Shown: piece by piece, positions 4,490-5,994 of the stretch
Layout: each line of letters opens with the position of its first letter
Position numbering within the stretch: position 1 is the stretch's first letter
NCBI GenBank assembly: GCA_003211335.1
Contig: QCTA01000044.1
Location: 1-5,994 of the forward strand
From: Prochlorococcus sp. AG-670-O11
GTDB lineage: Bacteria > Cyanobacteriota > Cyanobacteriia > PCC-6307 > Cyanobiaceae
Reading direction: 5' to 3'
Length of the DNA: 5,994 nucleotides
Program-made: the position numbers and the translations under genes
The notes under the pieces: model-generated
Told to the model about the DNA's origin: nothing
Database searches by the model: none
The model's input: only the letters and a program-made list of their open reading frames with translations

Positions 4490-4780
4490 ATGTGGGAATT
4501 AGAAAAGATCGCAAAAGTTTTAAAATATAGAATGTTGAAATCAGAAGAAGGACTAGATAATAAACCCTCTATATTATTCTGTGGAATGGATTCCTATCAA
4601 AAGAGAGATCTTCATAGCGAAGCAAAAAAAGCAGGATTCAAACCTGTATATTCAATGAAGCATCCATCAATAAAAGTCGTGATGCAAAGTTCATCATCAA
4701 GAAAAATAGAAACTGATAAGTTCAAAACGACCACTATCGACATAGAGCATTTTTGGTATATGTGTAGACATCTTTTATGA
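4490..4780 (+). CDS. 96-aa protein with BRCT-like pattern
   Basis: A soluble 96-residue protein starting at the ATG at 4490. Residues 1-25 form a short amphipathic lead (MWELEKIAKVLKYRMLKSEE). Residues 26-96 follow the order of a BRCT domain: a first strand SILFCGM (27-33), a helix ending in a small turn with Gly (RDLHSEAKKAGF, 39-50), strand KPVYS (51-55), a third strand IKVVM (61-65) where BRCT domains have the VV core, then a gap with K77, strand TTIDI (81-85), and a last helix with [WF]xxxC (F88...C92). BRCT domains bind phosphopeptides or DNA ends and in bacteria are mostly found in NAD-dependent DNA ligase; a stand-alone one would be unusual. This is pattern matching by eye, with no sequence identity claimed. 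A lineage-specific unknown protein is the alternative. Confidence 0.65.
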   Translation: MWELEKIAKVLKYRMLKSEEGLDNKPSILFCGMDSYQKRDLHSEAKKAGFKPVYSMKHPSIKVVMQSSSSRKIETDKFKTTTIDIEHFWYMCRHLL

Positions 4781-4801
4781 AAAATGATTTATTAATATTC
4801 A

Positions 4802-4904
4802 GATGAATGAAGCAAGCGTCCTAAAAGTTAATCAATAAAACTTTAAGATCAAAGAATAAGTAGTTCTATAATCTAGATAGAAATCCGCAACTTGTTCATT
4901 CATC
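4802..4904. ncRNA. Branched inverted-repeat structure, candidate structured RNA
   Basis: GATGAATGAAGCAAG (4802-4816) pairs with CTTGTTCATTCATC (4891-4904), giving 14 bp with one bulged G. Enclosed are two smaller hairpins: CTAAAAGTT/AACTTTAAG (4821-4829 with 4839-4847, one A-A mismatch) and TTCTAT/ATAGAA (4864-4869 with 4877-4882). The result is a three-way-junction layout. No T-run follows on either strand, so it is not a terminator, and strand cannot be assigned. It may be a small RNA, a 5' leader of rluF, or a 3' element of the 96-aa gene. No known family is recognised. Confidence 0.35.
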
Positions 4905-4913
4905 CACAGAGTG

Positions 4914-5078
4914 AAAGGTAACTAGAATTTTAATAGTATTTAGTAGATAAACAGCAAAGGTAACAACAGTGCCACTTCAAAGTTGTAATTTAACTATGCA
5001 TTCTAAATCAATTGGTTAAATTGTAGTCATTATTATTTTTGTAGAAGCCAACTAAATTTAAAATAAATAAAAGGTAAC
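4914..5078 (+). repeat. Three direct copies of AAAGGTAAC
   Basis: The 9-mer AAAGGTAAC occurs at 4914-4922, 4956-4964 and 5070-5078, all on the plus strand. The third copy supplies AAGG about 13 nt before the rluF ATG and may serve as a weak Shine-Dalgarno. The first two are followed by ACTAG- and AACAG-like sequence and have no ORF directly after them. They could be binding sites, remnants of a duplicated start region, or chance. Confidence 0.4.
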
Positions 5079-5087
5079 TTTGACAAA

Positions 5088-5810
5088 ATGGCTACCAGAA
5101 TAAATAAATATTTAAGTGAAGTAGGTTACTGCTCAAGAAGAGTGGCAGATAGACTAATTAAAGAAGGAAAAGTAACCATTAATGGTAAAATTCCAGAAAT
5201 GGGCACTAAAATAGGGGATGGTGATCAGTTAGAAGTTGAAGGTCAAAAAATAGAAAAAACAAAGAAACAAAAAAAAATATATTTAGCCTTTAATAAACCT
5301 TTAGGAATTATTTGCACAACAGATAGAAAAGTAGAACCGGACAATATCATAGATTTCATTAAATATCCAACAAGGATTTTTCCTATTGGAAGATTGGATA
5401 AGCCTAGTGAGGGATTAATTTTTTTAACTAATGATGGAGATATAGTAAATAAAATACTCAGAGCAAGAAATAATCACGAAAAAGAGTACATTGTAAGCGT
5501 TAATCGTCCGATTAATAAAGACTTTATTCAAAGAATGAGTAATGGAGTTGAAATTTTAGACACCATTACAAAGAGTTGTTTCGTAAAACAATTGGGGGTA
5601 AAAAAATTTAAAATCATACTCACTCAAGGACTTAATCGTCAGATCAGGAGAATGTGTGATTCTTTAGGCTACAGAGTACAGTCATTAAAGCGTGTAAGAA
5701 TAATGAATATTAAGTTAGACGTACCAACAGGAAAATATCGTGAATTTACCAAAGAAGAACTCTTAGAACTAAATAGATTACTCGAAGACTCTTCAAAGAT
5801 ATTTGACTAA
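5088..5810 (+). CDS. rluF: 23S rRNA pseudouridine synthase, RluF type
   Basis: 240 residues, RsuA/RluB/RluE/RluF family. RluF in E. coli isomerises U2604 of 23S rRNA to pseudouridine; the exact target here is inferred. An S4 RNA-binding domain fills residues 3-50 (RINKYLSEVGYCSRRVADRL, then VTINGK). The catalytic domain begins at about 63 with FNKPLGI. GRLDKPSEG (101-109) carries the catalytic Asp, D104. GLNRQIRRM (181-189) is the conserved arginine-rich motif. Features resembling RluF rather than RluB or RsuA are DNIIDFI (85-91), ILRARNNHEKEYIV (123-136), and the VEILDTITKSC stretch. The E. coli protein is longer at its C-terminus (290 residues); this one ends soon after the core. The ATG at 5088 is preceded by AAGG. 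It is separated from the 96-aa gene by a structured 307-bp gap, so it probably has its own promoter. Confidence 0.92.
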   Translation: MATRINKYLSEVGYCSRRVADRLIKEGKVTINGKIPEMGTKIGDGDQLEVEGQKIEKTKKQKKIYLAFNKPLGIICTTDRKVEPDNIIDFIKYPTRIFPIGRLDKPSEGLIFLTNDGDIVNKILRARNNHEKEYIVSVNRPINKDFIQRMSNGVEILDTITKSCFVKQLGVKKFKIILTQGLNRQIRRMCDSLGYRVQSLKRVRIMNIKLDVPTGKYREFTKEELLELNRLLEDSSKIFD

Positions 5811-5838
5811 TCAAAAATCCTTGTTTCCAATAAAAAGT

Positions 5839-5859
5839 GTTTTTGGTTTTCCTAAAAAC
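5839..5859 (+). terminator. Hairpin after rluF, possible terminator
   Basis: GTTTTTGG (5839-5846) pairs with CC and AAAAAC (5851-5852 and 5854-5859), an 8-bp stem with one bulged T and a TTTT loop, 28 nt after the rluF stop. No T-run follows on the plus strand. On the minus strand it would overlap the end of the possible partial ORF. A weak element at best. Confidence 0.3.
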
Positions 5860-5994
5860 ATAAGTTATCCTTCTTGTCTTTAACTGTGGCACAGGGAGTG
5901 AATTTAGAGTCGTTGTAATATGTACATAACTGACCTGAACTGTATAAGGAAATTAGTTGATAAGTTATATTATCCCAAATACAACTCAAATACT
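5852..5994 (-). CDS. Possible 3' part of a small cysteine-containing protein gene (runs off window)
   Basis: The minus strand is open from the right edge to a TAG at 5854-5852, about 46 codons without any stop in an AT-rich region, and contains no ATG, so the start would lie beyond the window unless a TTG near the edge is used. The visible product ends with SSGQLCTYYNDSKFTPCATV and then a Lys/Asp-rich DKKDNLCF. Four cysteines in this short stretch suggest an exported, disulfide-bonded product. Chance openness cannot be excluded, and no family is recognised. If real, it converges with rluF. Confidence 0.35.
   Translation of the reverse strand, partial: YLSCIWDNITYQLISLYSSGQLCTYYNDSKFTPCATVKDKKDNLCF

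Larger units (their letters stand above)
4781..5087. other. 307-bp intergenic region upstream of rluF
   Basis: No gene is supported here. The longest frames are an 11-codon one on the plus strand and a 23-codon one on the minus strand, both starting ATGAATGAA because the arms of an inverted repeat contain that sequence. The left part (4802-4904) can fold into a branched structure. The middle and right parts carry three AAAGGTAAC copies, the last acting as the probable ribosome-binding region of rluF. A weak promoter-like TTGGTT/TATTTT pair with 16-nt spacing lies at about 5012-5039. Confidence 0.6.

Noticed and set aside
4805..4837. 11-codon ORF starting ATGAATGAA in the rluF spacer
   Set aside because: It is too short and arises from one arm of an inverted repeat; the opposite arm creates a similar start on the other strand.
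4802..4904. tRNA or tmRNA in the branched structure
   Set aside because: No T-loop motif (GGTTCRANYCC) or CCA-type end, and the arm lengths do not fit.

Overview
The window is very AT-rich and densely packed with short genes. It looks like the chromosome of a small marine cyanobacterium, most likely a high-light Prochlorococcus. This is inferred from gene content: a Tic20-family membrane protein ending in the PFIS..V.MQ motif, a DUF2839-type protein beginning MGEAKRRK, the C-terminus of a lumen-type pentapeptide-repeat protein, several tiny lineage-restricted proteins, and two TTG starts forced by upstream stops. I see no phage, insertion sequence, CRISPR, tRNA or rRNA.

Layout, left to right. 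(1) 2-217 (+) is the tail of a pentapeptide-repeat protein, convergent with a two-gene minus-strand operon at 220-1108. That operon encodes a ribbon-helix-helix (RHH) protein followed by a degenerate GIY-YIG/MUG113-like protein. Two perfect palindromes with a shared core, centred 22 bp apart, lie just upstream of it. (2) 1237-1676 (-) holds an unrecognised membrane-anchored protein followed by a long hairpin. (3) About 1705-1850 (-) is a gene-free stretch with a consensus -10 box, two small hairpins and a convincing intrinsic terminator, so it is a candidate small RNA or a structured 3' UTR. (4) 1867-2411 (-) is glyoxalase I (gloA) and a 50-residue gene 2 nt behind it. (5) 2502-2936 (+) is the Tic20-family gene, divergent from gloA. 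(6) 2972-3894 (-) is a coupled pair (ATGA overlap): a polytopic membrane protein and a small exported protein. A single-span 66-aa protein lies just upstream on the same strand at 3951-4151. (7) 4256-4780 (+) holds a DUF2839-like protein and a 96-aa protein with a BRCT-like pattern. (8) 4781-5087 is intergenic, with a branched inverted-repeat structure and three copies of AAAGGTAAC. (9) 5088-5810 (+) is a well-conserved RluF-type 23S rRNA pseudouridine synthase. (10) A possible cysteine-containing ORF runs off the right edge on the minus strand.

Housekeeping roles that can be assigned are methylglyoxal detoxification (gloA), rRNA modification (rluF) and membrane biogenesis (Tic20 family). The most interesting parts are the RHH/GIY-YIG-like operon with its matched tandem palindromes, the candidate minus-strand small RNA, and the branched structure upstream of rluF. 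All three are sequence-pattern inferences.
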